From Physella acuta (Eukaryota > Mollusca > Gastropoda > Physidae): a stretch of DNA of 64,000 nucleotides. Each line of letters starts with the position of its first letter. The stretch's first letter is position 1. The notes beneath the pieces are model-generated. The model was not told where the DNA came from and did not search any database. It saw nothing but the letters and a program-made list of their open reading frames with translations. A program made the translations under genes and the position numbers. Shown one piece after another: positions 42,294 to 56,636 of the stretch. The stretch spans positions 51,001-115,000 of the forward strand of contig NW_026732531.1 in the NCBI RefSeq assembly GCF_028476545.1, written 5' to 3'.

Positions 42294-44492
42294 AGTAGAG
42301 CAATATTATAGGAATATTTTACGAAACTTTTGAGGAAACATGTTGTGGGGAAGTTAAGGAGATCGCAAAAAACATAGTCTTAGAATAAGAAAGTAAAGAC
42401 ATTTTGGAAATTAGTTTTTAGAGACAAAATACATTAGTGTTCGTTAACTTCCTCGATAGCTTATAATAACAGTATAATAATTGTATAGTCACTATTTATG
42501 TAAATAATACATAACTAATAAATTGATGCAGCAAATTTAATTCGTAGATTTAACATATAAAACTTTTTCTTAATGGTTTTGAAAAACCAAATATATATTG
42601 TTTATGGTTAGAGCTTATATACCCATACGATAAAGGAAATACAAAACGCGCTTACATTCTCTATCATCCTTTCCCTATGTTTGGCGTCTCTTTATGGGAA
42701 TACTTATTTTTTTATAGACTGGCTTACTATGTGTATTTATAAAATTTCACATCAAACAAGTTGCCTATCTGGATCTGGCAGGACACGGGGGCAGGTGAAG
42801 TAGAGTTCACCTATTTATGCAAATGAAGCATATTAAGGGATAATGCGGTCAGAACCATGCTAAGTCGAAATCAGTTATTCAAAAAATAAATACCTGTTGT
42901 CTGAGGTGTGACATCTTTTAAAACGTGAGTATTGTGCATGTTTTGTGACGATATTTGATTAATTTTCCACCAATATTTTACAATCGTGTGCGTTATTATG
43001 TAAATTCATGTGGTTATAGAAATTGCATTATGTGGTTTTTTGGAACTTAAATTCAGGTAAGATGTATTGATGTTTTTATCATTTAAGTAACTAAAAATAG
43101 AAATTTTTTTTCGTTATATAATAAAACTTCTGTTTAAAAATTAGGGTTAAAGAGATTGATTTGAAATGTAGCCTACAAACAAATAAATAATATGTTCACG
43201 CTTTCGGAATTCGCAATTTATATAACAAAGAATCTAAAAATATTACATTTTCGATTTACAAAAATTAAGTTTTATATGTTTATTATACATTTTTCGCCCA
43301 CTATGAAGTCGAAATTAACCAACAACGTATGTTTTTCAATGGCAACAACTAACAACAAATGCGTCTCGTCAAACATGATGGGGCCAGTTATTGCCTCTTC
43401 TTAAAATAAAGTTCCCTGCAGTTTGTTAGTGATCGAGCGATGTAGACTTATAAACAAATATACACTAGTTGGTCTTCAAACAGTCGTACTCGTTTTAACA
43501 TTGCAATAGATCAATTTACAAAATATTATATAGAGAAACTCGATGAAGCCAAGCATTAAAAAAAGAACAAAACAAAAAAACCCAGCTCTTGACACTAGCA
43601 ACGATAAGAATCGTACAATAAATAATACAATGTTTCTAAAAACCGAGACAGAGACACTACACCGTGGTGAATGAAAAACGGACGCGATACAACTTGGTTA
43701 CCTATCTGAAAAATTGTTCATTTATATATTTCTGATGTCAATAAACTTGTTATTACGTAGTCCCTTTTTGCGCTAAAGAAACACAAAACCATAACATAAA
43801 ATAATACAAAAGTAAAATATTATGTCAAAGAAAGTTGTTTCTTTACTAATGAATTAAATGACATGAACAATTAGATGTAACGTTGTTTTTTTTTCAAATA
43901 GCAAGGTATTGTGAGAATAGCTATTTTACTTCCTATGCCAATAACTTTTTATTTTCTTTATAATTAACAGACGTAGGCCTACATACCATTTACTAATATA
44001 AAACGAAAAAGTTTGTATTTAAAATATACTTTGTATTTCTACTCCCATCAGGTGTAAGAATAGATAACTTTATAAGAAAGGAAATAGTTACAAATGGTAA
44101 CCGCTAGAAAGTTGCTGAATCAATAAAACCCGAATTATATATTCTTTTGTTTTATTTATATTGGTGGAGTTAACGAGTAGTTTAAAATTGCCAATATGGA
44201 ATGGATATGCTAGTAACATGAATAGTGTAGCAAAAAGTCTGTCATTACAGTAATACCATAGCAGTTGTTAACGACTAGCTTTCTATAAAACGCCAAAGTA
44301 CCTCACACATGCAACACTTCAACAAAAAGCCTGGCCTTCTATTCTAGAAATCAACTTCTTTTATAATTTAAAACAATTATAAAATATCAACTTCTTAAAT
44401 GTATTTTTTTATTTTTATTATTAGCAGCTTTCCATAAAACATATAAAGTAAACCCAATTTAAATTTTGCTGTTTCAAATCATGGGTTTAAGT

Positions 44493-44565
44493 TTAAGCAA
44501 GTAGAACGTCCTGGATCCACACATCTGTGATGGGTATCTGACACACATTAGGGAAGTAAAGGCGG
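44493..44565 (-). other. Candidate terminal exon coding a 23-residue tail (unit 3)
   Basis: The acceptor is intact and the peptide is identical to the unit 1 copy, with one silent difference (GAC/GAT). The upstream partner exon of this unit (49851-50142) is damaged. Confidence 0.25.
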
Positions 44566-45714
44566 CTGAAAATAAGTGTTATGTTGAAATCATAGATGAA
44601 AAGAATGTTGTAATTAATGTTGTAGCTAATGTTTTAAGGTAGGTTGCCATTAGTGTTGTCGTTAATGTTTTCATTAATGGTGTCGTTAATGCTGGCATTA
44701 ATTCTGGCTTTACTGTTGGCATTAATATGGTATTTTTTGTTGCAACAGTATTGTTTAAATTACTGTTTTCATTAATGTTGCTAATATTGTTAAAAGCAAA
44801 TAGTTTTAATCTAATTTCTACAATGTAATTAATTTCGTCATACACTTAATGTTGCAGAAATAAAGATACCACTTAAAGACAATTAAATTGTTGTAAATGA
44901 ATAGATAATATAATTGTTTCGTCTTGAATATTTAATGTTCAATATAAGGTACGAATGTTTGATCTTAAACGCTAGTTTCGTCACAAGTAGGTCATAGCAT
45001 CTACATCCTACATTTCTGTTATCTATATAAATCGATATCGACTGTTAATAAAATTTTATAATCATAATAATATTTATTTTGAAAAAAATTATTTATTATT
45101 TGACCTAGCAAACACGTATAAGGTTCTGTGTTATTTTAATGTTTTTCCTCACTGGGGAAAAGTCGTGAAGTCCTATCCCATTTAGTTTGAATTCTATTCA
45201 TAAGCTAAACTATTTTTATATAAATGGTTTTTCCCGGTTAAGGACATTTTACACCATAAGTTTTTATTGGTATTTAATGTTCTATGATCCGTTCTATGCG
45301 CCATAGTCTTCTGACCCTCCTTTGCTCAGCTAACGCATGTACCCCTAACAACTGGGTGTATCCTGTGTTGTCTTGTAAACTCAAGGCACATTATGGAATA
45401 AATATAGTCTATGTCACACAATTATATTTTGACAACATATGTACAAAAATAGAAAACTGACAAAAGAAAATTTTTAGAAGAATTAGTCTATACATTTTAA
45501 TTCACACACAATAGGCAAAATAAAAAATAATGCCTAAGCGATTGAAAAGTGAGCGAGCTAAATGAATTACTTAGAATTTTTTAATTCCAGGCAGATGGAT
45601 TGTACTATAGCCTGATTTAAAAAGATCATGCTTATTCCTCTGCTAGGATTAAATCCTAAAACGTTTGTTTTTTATTTTATTTTATGTTTACACAGCAATG
45701 TACTATCCTGTGTT

Positions 45715-45945
45715 CAAGACAACAGCGGCAGACAACAGCCGACAGACACTATCCGACAGACAACAGAAGGCAGACAAAAGCTTGCAGAGTACAGCCAGAA
45801 GATACAAACTAGCAAACTAGCAGACAACAGCCGGCACACAACAGCCAAGTAATCAAGAGTCAACAAACGGTATCTAGGCAGACAGACAACAACCAGCAGA
45901 CAATAAATTTCACACGACAGACGGCAGACAAAAGCCTGCAGACAA
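45715..45945. repeat. CAGACAACAGCC-type minisatellite (unit 3), left of the LINE
   Basis: Same repeat as 5365-5585, with small copy-number differences. The right-hand remainder of the repeat is at 49016-49075. Confidence 0.7.
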
Positions 45946-48900
45946 CTTGACTTGATTTAGTTCTCTTTGCTCCCTATGGAACATAGGGCCTCCACCATTT
46001 CCTTCCATTTCTTCCGATCCCCGGACATTAATTTTGGCATCCCCGAGACATCCCCGTTGGCTTCAGTTCTTCAAGAAGCCTCCAGGTCTGTCTTGGGAAC
46101 CCTCTCTTCTGCTTTCCCTGGGGGTTCCACTCAAGCGCTTGGCGTGTAACATTTGGGTGAGCCTTTCGTAGCGTGTGTCCCACCCATCGCAACTCTCTCC
46201 TAATTTGCACAATCATAGGTTCCTGCCTTGATTTCCTCCATAATTCTATGTTCGGCACTTAGTCCTCCCATTTCAATTTCAAAATCTGTCTAAGGCATCT
46301 GTTTATGAAAGTCTGTACTTTCGCTGTGCTTGCTTTGGAGACGTCCATGCCTCTGCTCAATACAGCAGAACGGCCTAGGCATTTGAATTAAGTATCCTTA
46401 TTTTTGTTGCAATGGGGAAGGCAGAATTTTTTTCATATGGGTCACAGAACTCTGAAATCGCAGCGGTCTCTATTAGTTCTAGCACGTATGTCCTCCTATG
46501 TGCCTCCCGATTTTCTGATCTTGCTGCCAAGGTAGACAAACTCTTCCACATCATGTACATGTCTTCCGTATATTGTCACTGGGGCCTCTTGGTTACTGTT
46601 GATTCTCATTACCTCTGTCTTTTTTGGTGATCTTGAGACCTACAAGCTTAGTGATGGCTCCTAATGCATCAACTTTTTCTAGCATGTTTTGTAACCTGTG
46701 CGAGAGTACGGAAAGGTCATCTGCAAACTCTAGATCCTCGAGTTTCCATGTGTGTCCACTGTATACCTTTTCCAGAACTGGCATAAGCTGTACGAGTCAC
46801 CCTGTCGAGAACCACCAAGAAGAGGAGGGGCGACAGCAGACATCCTTGTCTCACAACTGTGTTGACCTGGAACTGTTCAGACAGTTTCCCAGCATGGCTA
46901 ACTTGGCATGAGAATCCATTGTAAAGTTGCTTGATTATTTCCACTAACTTAGCAGGTACACCATAGTGTCTCAACAGATTATATATTGTTTGCCTATCCA
47001 CGCTATCAAAGGCCTTCTCAAAGTCAACAAAGCATATGTAAAGTGGGGCTTGCCATTCTATCGTCGGTTCTACAATAATTCTAAGAGTGGCTATCTGAAC
47101 TCTACAAGATCTTTCCTTCCTAAACCCTTCTTGTTCCTCTCTTAGCTGAAAGTCAATTGCCTCTTTTTATCTATCCAAAATGACTCTGGTAAGGACTTTA
47201 CTTGGGATGGACAGCAATGTAATACCCCTCCATTTTCCACACTGAGATAAGTCACCGTTCTTTGGCAACTTCACAAAGAGGCTCCTCTTCCAGTCGTTTG
47301 GGATCTGACCTGTGTTCAAGACTAAGTTACGTAATTTATGAGGTCGTTTTACTACTTTTTTTACACCTTGCTTTAATGGCTCTGCTGAGATATTATCTAG
47401 TCCTGATGTCTCACCGCTATTCAACTATTTAAGGCGTTGAGAATTTTCTGTCTGTTGATTTCCTCGGTATTGATGTTAAGGGGTTCCCCTGGCGTCAGTT
47501 CTCGTGGATCGTGTGGTGATGGGCCGCTTAGTACTTCCTTGAAATGCTCTCTCCGTCGTGCCAATTGTTCTTCGATTAACGTTAGAAGTTTAACGTGTTT
47601 GCTCCTCACTGGCCTGTTGTGATTGGTTTTCCTCCCACTCAGAGCTCTGGTTGTTGCATAGAGCGTCTTTGAATCTCCCTTGCTGGGAGCTGTTTCGGCC
47701 TGTTCAGCCATTTCATTTATAAACAATCTCTTGTCATTTCTTACATTGTTTCTGCTGCCGTGTTTTTGCTTGATTTAATTCGCTCTTTAGGCTCTTTCTT
47801 TCTTCAACCATCTGCCATGTATCATCTGTGATACAGGGCTTCCTGTTGGGTGCTTTTATTCCTAGAGCCTCTTCTTTTTTATGTATTTCCCAGGTGTGTT
47901 CCACTGAATCAAAATCTTTTTCTTCGGTGTGTACAGAGCTTCAAACCGATTTTTTAGCGTGACCTGAAAATGTGTCTTGTTATCTTGTGACTTAAGTTTA
48001 CGTTCATCAAACCTCCTTCGTGAATCAATTTCATGTTGCCTCGTCTTTGCTTTTATCTACAGTTTAGCAACAACCAGGTGGTGATCGGATCCTATGTCAA
48101 CTCCTCGCTTTTTTCTCAGTGAGGCCCTTCAACGACGCCGTACCGAGACATGACTAATCTGGTTTTTATTATAATGGTTGGGTGATATCCAGGTGGGTTT
48201 TTGACAATATCGGTGGGGGAAAAGTGTACCGCCAATAGTAAGCTCATTTGAGGCACAGGTCTCTGAAGAGTTCACCTTTCTCTTTTATTTCCCCTAGGCC
48301 ATTGGTTCCCATCTCCATCTCCCTCTCTATGTTGTCTCTGCCTACTTTGGCATTTAAAGAGGTCTTTTTCTTCCTCGATTGCGTTATTCGTAGGAGCGTA
48401 GCACATGATAATGGAGGTCTTTTGAATCTTTGATTCAAATCTAGCTTTAATTATTCGATCGGATACAGGTTTCCATTTCCCCAGGCATTTTTCGCCTCCT
48501 TCGTCAATAGCAAGGCTACGCCTACCTCTCGTGGGTCATCCTCATTTTCTATTCCCGAGTATAACAATGTTTCTCCCGTGTGTAATTTTGTCTCTCCAAA
48601 GGTGTTCTATCTTGTTTCGCACAGGCCGAGCACTGTAAGTTGATACGGTTGCATTTCTTTCATTGCCTGTGCACACCTCCCTGTTTTCCACAGTGTTCTG
48701 ACGTTCCATTATTCTACGAGGATTGTTTTTTGCGATAGTAGTGAATTTAGATTTCTCGGTTGAAGAAAGGGCGTCAGCTCTGTAGCTTCCTTGTGGGTTT
48801 GGCTTCATTGCACTAAACTTCTCCTACGTGGATCCCTGGTTCTGTCGAGGACTGGATTAATTTCAGATTTGGCTTCGTTTTCTGTAAATATTCTTTTTTA

Positions 48901-49015
48901 TGTGGACGAGTAGTTAGCCCATCGCACAACCCCCAGCCTGGAGGACTAGGGCGCAACGTTTAGTCTGGGCCCTATTTTCGCACTTCTGTCCGACTTGGTT
49001 AGACCTGCCAATAGC
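45946..49015 (-). mobile_element. Non-LTR retrotransposon (LINE), nearly full length, broken
   Basis: Read on the minus strand. The 5' region begins near 49015. An endonuclease-like part follows, with a segment around 48100 that reads IGSDHHLVV. The reverse transcriptase spans about 47420-46600: GLDNISAEPLKQ, IPNDWKRSLFVKLPKNGD, KWRGITLLSIPSK, VRQGCLLSPLLF, then FADD instead of YADD. The C-terminal part (about 46260-45957) has RWVGHTLRK and GKQKRGFPRQTWR and ends at a TAA at 45957-45959. The frame is interrupted several times, for example near 47421 and between 47167 and 47001, so no single ORF survives. An 11 bp direct repeat CCTGCAGACAA flanks it (45935-45945 and 49016-49026). The 3.07 kb length and single ORF would suit an RTE-like element, but the clade is uncertain. 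Confidence 0.85.
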
Positions 49016-49850
49016 CCTGCAGACAATAGCCGACAGTAAACAGCCAGCGGTTAACAGCAGGAAGACAACAGTCGAGAAGGCACTTAAACTTTTTTTGAAG
49101 GAATATGCAAGAAACCAATCTACTCATTAATAATACACATCATTTGTACATTCAAATACGTTTTTTTTTATATATTATCCAAGACATAGCAACTTCATAT
49201 CTAAGAATTCTTGCGTTGTGAGCTTGTCTGGGTTAACATGATTTAGCTTGAACAGTAATTTGAACTTCGTAATGCCCTCCCGCATTTCATCATTGAGACA
49301 TTTCTGTTTTCTATGACTAACATTTCCAGCTTCACACACAAAACTGTACGGAACAAGCTCAGAAATATTGATATTGTCACACATGAATACATTGTCTGGA
49401 TTATTTTTTTCTTTCAATACATTTCTTATATTTTCTTTTTTAATTTTCGCAAAAGCTTGCTAGAATACCTAATAATTTTCACAATTAAGTGGTTTATAGA
49501 TTTACACTAATCCCAAGCCATTGTCAAAATAAAGTTTTACCTGCAGACAAAATAACTTAGTAGCGATAGCCCTTCCTTTTCTATAAATGGACGGATCCCT
49601 TGGTATAAACGTTTACTAATTTAGGCACAGTTGCAGATCTTGGGAAAACAAAAACTAAATATAAATAAAAGCTGCTTGCACTTTGTTCTAGATTAACGCG
49701 TCGATACTTAATTTATCAAAAGGAATTGCCTTCATATTACAAAATAGAAAGAATAATAAGTGTTTGAAAACCCGATTCTAACATCCATGCAATATCGTAT
49801 TACACTCAGCGGAAAAAAGTCATGATTGAATATATGTATATGTATATTAT

Positions 49851-50142
49851 CTTTGCCCTTGAAATAAACTATTAATAATAAATGTTACTGACACAATGGC
49901 TGTTAAAAGGAAAACGTCTGCTTCACATTTAATGTTTCCATATCGCCCACACGTTTTTCTGTGGTCGTGTTATTGAGACGTCTATTGTGGAGGCGTAACA
50001 CTGTCCGGGTTACACAAACAATACAATCTCATCAATAATTTTTGTTGATACACAAATATGAGAATTGTAACTGTTGCAGCAAGCGTGTGTGAGGGGTCGT
50101 GTATGAATGATAGCAGTTTAAAAACTAAACAGGTCTGCTTTC
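49851..50142 (-). pseudogene. Damaged copy of the candidate membrane-anchor exon (unit 3)
   Basis: Homologous to 7826-8133. It has frame-changing indels, a loss of about 18 bp around 49947, no ATG, and a lost donor (AAAG|ATAATA). Confidence 0.25.
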
Positions 50143-51327
50143 GTATTTTTGACTCGAGATGGTGCTATTTATTTCAGCGTATACTTATATACTTTATATT
50201 TAAAACATATTAAAATGTAAGTTTAGATAAGAAACTAAATATGTATAGCTTGTTGTGACTTTACACCCCCCCTTCCACCTCAGCTCCATCCGATGAATGT
50301 CTACAGCGCCCCCTCCCTTTACTTTAGAACGAAATATAATTTGAATGGAAAATAATTAATTTTACCAGGGTCCACCCCATCCCCTTTCCCGGAAAATTTT
50401 ATCCGCCCCTGCAAAAATGTTAGTCCACTCCCCACGGTGAAAAAAAGTCTGAAAGAAACCATGTCTGCATGACTAAGGTTTCGTGGCACAAAGTAAGAAA
50501 CGGTTCTAGCCTACAGATTTAGGGTCTAGCGACCAGTGGTTTTTTTTTAATGACATTTTACTCCGAGGGGGGGGCGGATACTTGTAAAAGTATGTTTTCT
50601 ATAAAAACATTTATATATTTCGGGAGGGAGGGGGCTCAGCACACTCCCACCCCCACCCCCCCCCCCTCCCACCCCCACCAACCGAGAGAAACCTGTGAGA
50701 AATTTTGAAGGGTAAGTTTACTCGCAAGGTTTAAGGGTATGATCTACGACTATATTTAGTATTAATGTGCAGTTAGTACGTGTGGATCCAGGTTACCAGG
50801 TAAAGTATTGTGGTTATGTGTAATTTGGCGTCTACACACAAAAAAGAAATAAGTCATTGAGTGTTGAATAAAAAATTTAATTTAAAATAGAATGCTGAAA
50901 ATGATGCACAATAATAATTAAGTCATTGATAATAGAGACTAAAAAGAAAAACTTCTAATTTTAAAAGTGTAGTATTTCATTGTAGATATAAACTAAAATA
51001 CCGGAAAAATAAAATATATAGTAAGCGTTAGTAAAGATTTGGAAAGATGTATGCATTGCAGACGACAGATCTATTAAGATTAAATCAGGACAACTTGTTT
51101 CCGAACGTGCAGGATTTCAGTGCATGTGTGAGACGAATTCGCATTTCGTGAATTAGTAAAAATGTTTTAAAATATTTTTAAAAAATCCTTTTTAATTGTA
51201 ACTTGTTAAAGCTGATGTCAAAATGATAAACATAACAGCTACTGCCCATGTATCTAAGAATTTTAAGTAATGAAAAGTAAAGTTTCCCTTTCAAATGGGG
51301 CAAGTGAGTTAGGTACCCATAAGAGTT

Positions 51328-51411
51328 GGTATGACTCAGGGACGGTCGACTGACTTGAACCCAGATTCAAATTCGAGACTTACGAGTTAGCAGTCCAGCT
51401 CTCTACCACTT
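51328..51411 (-). repeat. tRNA-Ser(GCT)-like SINE relic, unit 3
   Basis: Positional equivalent of 9301-9384, with substitutions in the B-box region. Confidence 0.5.
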
Positions 51412-53451
51412 TAACTAATGACTAATCGTTATCACTTCAGTTAGTGCTAGTAACTCGCTAAAAGCTACATGATCAGGTACATAAACACGTATACGTTTAT
51501 ACATTAGATATGTAAATCCTTAGTTTTTATCTATCAAGTGACTGAAACAAATATGTCGTCTACTATACAGTGGTTAGTAATAACACTTAGCCCATACTTG
51601 CATCTAAAACATCGAGGATAATTCATGTTTAAAACGATCGGGGGAAAAACTCTTCATCAACATTAGCATTTTTAGCAAAAGTAATTTAATAGTAGGTAAT
51701 TGGATTGGTACTATTTTTATTGTATTATTCTGTAGCTACCATCACAAAATAATAATACAATTAAAACAGCTGTTTGTTTTTATAACTCTACTTAGATAGG
51801 CCGTGAGTAGGCAGGTGGTAGCAGTAAACCCGTCAAGCCGTCGTATGCCTCACTTAATTCTATAACACAACGTATTAATGACTTACTGCGGTTGGGCATA
51901 GTGCTCATTACACTATCCCTTAAAACCGCAATCATGGAAACAGGTAAAATCTTCTTCACTACCCCCATGGACCATCATGATCGAAAAGAGAAATTTACAT
52001 TTTTAACTTCAAAGCTTTATATATTATTTTTTAAAAAAATATTTCAAACATTAAATTACATAAAATAAGCACCGTTAGATAAAACGAATGCTTTATTAAT
52101 AGGTTAGCAAATAACATCAAACTACATGAACAGTAATTTACAGTCTGGACTATTTCATATAAATAGGTAAAAAAAAAAATAGGTTAAAAAATAATTAAGA
52201 CACAGCTTCGCTCTGTTTATAAATTTGTAACTATTTGTGTTGTTTGTCGAATAACGTATGGATAATTTTTTTTTCGCAGGTAAAAAACATACATTTGAAG
52301 TAAGGGATATGCTTTTTGAAAGTTAGGTTTTATTTTACGTTTATGATGTTTTTATCAGCGTACAAAATTATACATGTTGGTTTAGTGTTGATAATACTGT
52401 TGATCACAAGATCAGAGTCGGTGTTCGTAGTTTTGTTGCAAGAAAAATTATAGATTTGCTCTTTGAAAACATGATATAAGCTACAAATAAATATTTGACT
52501 AGATTGGCATCGACTACAAAAATGTTTTTTGCCTAGACTAGCACGATACGATTGAATAGGCCCACACACACAATGATGAATGTATGCTGGAGCCCCAACA
52601 TATCTATAGATGTTATAGCAATAGAAAAACGGAACACAAAAGCGTATTCTTTATGTTAGTACAATGTAAACATTAACTTTCCCATTCCTAATTCATTTAC
52701 TAGTGCAAAAATATCCTGTATGGTTGTGTTAAAACAGAAAGAACAACTGAAACAAAAATTGTATATTTAAAAACGAATCGATCTAGTTAATTTACAGCAA
52801 CAATGTGTCTTGGCGACCGTATTACATCTAGCGTGACAGCGATAGTCTGGACACCGTGCAACAGTGTTATTACGTGCCATATTGCTATAAACAGAGGCGT
52901 CGCTATGCGGGAACGGCCGGATGACAAACATTGTGAAGTGACACAAAAAGAAATTAAAAATGTGTTTAATAAAAACGGAAAACAGTGCACTTTAAATTGT
53001 TTTTGGGGTTAGGGGCACTAAAGTTTCAGGAGGTGACACTGGTAAATATAATATATTCAGAGAGTTAAAATTAGCTGTAAATAGTTTCCTGATTTAGCAA
53101 TGGACAAGTATTTTAATAAGATTAACAGCAGCATGTAAAGAAGGCTTTTAAGGAAGTGATTCACGTCAAAGTGCTGTCTGAAAAACAAGCTACAGAAGCC
53201 TAATGTGCCATGATAAGTTTTAAGATCACATTTAATTAGATAAAAGATCAAATTAGTTAATTAAAAACGGGAAAACGTAACATTATGTACACATTTCAAA
53301 GAGAGCATGAAAGAAATATTAGAGCATAGACTTGATCCAAATGATGCACTTCACAATCTGGGTCATGAAGTTTTTAAACCAGAGTCAAAGTCGCCGTGTC
53401 AAATCAGTAATATCCCTACCTAGAGTGTCAATCACCATTCCGAAATTATAT

Positions 53452-56400
53452 CTAGAACTTTATAATATAGAACTGGACATCAGACATTGAGACAAGTTTT
53501 GTTACAACAGTGACATCTCTCGGGTCAACATTCAACAATTGACACAGACGTGTAGAAGGGAACCAGTTGAAAGCAGCACAACCGTCTGTGTAACGTTTCT
53601 CTAGACATTTAGAAGCACACACCATGGACCGGGACACAGTTAGATCAAACAAAGACGTGACGTCTAGCTTCTTGTTTTTGTAAACTTTAAAAGGGCTGGC
53701 TTCTGTTGGTGTTGTAGCCCACACTTGTAGCTCACAAAAGTTGAGAGAGTCTTCAGTATACCTGTTGAAATACAAAAATAAACTCATACAAAGATTTATT
53801 TTAAATAACAAACCTGGTGGACATTGAAACTGTAGATAAAGACAGTTGGTTAGAATTAAAGAATGTTTAATATTAACATATTTTGTAACATTTGCGTTCC
53901 ATGGAGTAAAGGTTAGGGGCGTTTCTAGCCGGCCATGAGTACATAGACATTAAAGCTTATATTGACCGATATGCGGATTTGAATTAAACGAAAATTTCAA
54001 AACAAATTCTTATTCTGTGTTCAAAATCATAGCAATTCCTTCCAACACAATTATGTGTTATGAATCAATATGATAAAGACCTTTTAAGCCGCTGACTTAA
54101 ATTTCAGCCTGCTTTTCTTTTTACTTTCTCTTATATACGAAGTATAGAGAAAGTATTGTAATCGTGCACAAAAAAATCAATTGAAATTTTAACAATTTTC
54201 ACCGTATTACACCTCAGTCCTTCATCACATTCGAAGTATAGAGGACTTATTTTAATCGGGCAAAAATTACCAATCCAGATTTATCAAAATTAAGAGGTTT
54301 TATGTGTAATCCAGTCTGAAAAACTGGGCTTTGCAATTCTGTCCGTATGTCTGTGTGTGTGTCTGTCCGTGTGTAAACACGATAACTTAAGTACCGTTAC
54401 AGCTAGGTTGATGAAATTTCATATATAAGTATTTTATCAAAATCGTAGATCCGTATCAACTTTTGAGCGATTTCCGATAACAAGAAGTGGTACTTTTCCT
54501 ATTTTGAATTTTTCAAAAGCCTATAACTTGAGTACTATTTCAGATAGTTAATTAAATTTCACATGTTAGTATAAGATCTAATTCTCTACCTTCTGTCAAA
54601 TTTAGAGTAATTTCCGTTGCCCGGAAGTACTAATTTACGCTACTTCCGATTTCTCAAAAAACAAATTTAAATTTTTAAAGTACTAATAATATTGCGCACT
54701 ATTATGCACTTTTTTATTTGGCGTTCACTTGGTGTGCAATCTTTTTTCTACGAGATTTTATTCTATTTTTAAAACTTTAAGTATTTAAAATGGATTAAAA
54801 ATCATGTCTATAACCCGAGTTCCCATCCCCTGTTATTTTATATAAGAATATTCGAGAAAGTTTAGGGGAGATCACTCCCGGTTTATTTTTTTCTCGATTA
54901 TATGAAGTATAGAGAAAGTCTTGTAGTCGTGCACTGATACGGATAAACATAATTTTGCAATCTTGTCCGTATGTCTGTGTGTCTGTGTGTGTGTATGTGT
55001 GTCTGTCTGTCTGTGTGTAAACACGATTACTTGAGTACCGTTAAAGCTAGGTTGATGAAATTTCATATATAAGTATTATATTAAAATCGTAGATACGTAT
55101 CAACTATTGAGCGATTTCCGATAACCGGAAGTGGTACTTTTTCTACTTTGAATTTTTCAAAAGCCTATAACTTGAGTACTAATTCAGATAGATAAATGAA
55201 ATTTCACATGTAAGTAAAAGATCTAATTCTCTACCTTCTGTCAAATTTTGAGTAACCTCCGTTGAACGGAAGTACTAATTTACGCTATTTCCGATTTCTT
55301 AAAAAACGCATGTAAATTTATAAAGTACTAATAATATTGCGCACTATTACGCACATTTGGTTTTGGTGCTCGCTTGGTGCGCAATTTTTTTTCTACTAGA
55401 TTTTATTCTATTTTTAAAAGTTTAAGTAAACAAAAATCATGTCTATATTCCGAGTTGACATCCCACGTAGTGTTATATTACAATATTTGAGAAAATTTAG
55501 GGGAGATCACTCCCGGTTTATTACATTCAGGCATACGAAGTATTTAGGAATCATTGTAATTCTGCCGAAAATTGAAATCACAATACGTAAAATATCTACA
55601 TTTTTTATACATTTTTAAGTAACATTTTTTATTAATTTCCGGTGACCGGAAGCACCACTTTACGCTATTTTAGATTTCGTAAACAAAACACAAATGAATT
55701 TATAAAGTACTAATGTTCCGCACTATTATACACACATTATTTGCTGTTTATTTTGTGTGAACTATTTTTTTCTGCAAGTTTCTAATCTCTTTTAAAGAAG
55801 TTTTAGTATGTACAAAGTGATTAAAATCATGTCTATATCCCGATTTGCCATGCCCCGTTGTGTTATATAAGAATATTCGAGAAAGTTAAGAAGATTTGCT
55901 TCCTTAGTCTTTATTGGCGTTGTCCCAAGTCCCAAGTTTAAATCTCCCAGGTAGTTGAGGCTCGATAGCTGAGGACAGCCACTCGTCTAGGAGAGACAAC
56001 TCGAATATTAAATATCTGCTCTGCTGCATTGTAGTTTGTTCTTGGGTAGACTAATATTGTTAAACCACTGCAATATTGCCTTGTGTCAAGTCTTAAAGCC
56101 TAATATACACACGTTTTGCAGCTCTTCTCATGCAGAAATTGACTGATAATTATCATTTATCGACTAATATGTAAATAAAGCTGCCTAATAGCCACTTTAT
56201 TGACTTCCGCAATCTCGTATATTTCAGCAGGTTATACAAAAAGACACATATAACATATAGCAAGTTTTTTTTTTTCATTTACAATATACAATATCTAGAT
56301 TAGACAACCAATTGACTTACTTGATTAATCTCAAATAACGACCAGCTACTGGCTTGCTACAGTTCCACGTGAAGGTACCAATTGTTACGGCTTCTGTCTG

Positions 56401-56550
56401 TTGGTAACAGATGCTTCCAAGAACATTGGGAAATGTTGATGTCTTACGAGGATCGTTGATAAACACATCAATCAGGAAATGATTTAACCTAACTGCCCAT
56501 TGTAGATAATCGTTCCTGCCGTGAGCAAAGCAATGGTTTTTCAGACACAT

Positions 56551-56636
<86 letters not shown>

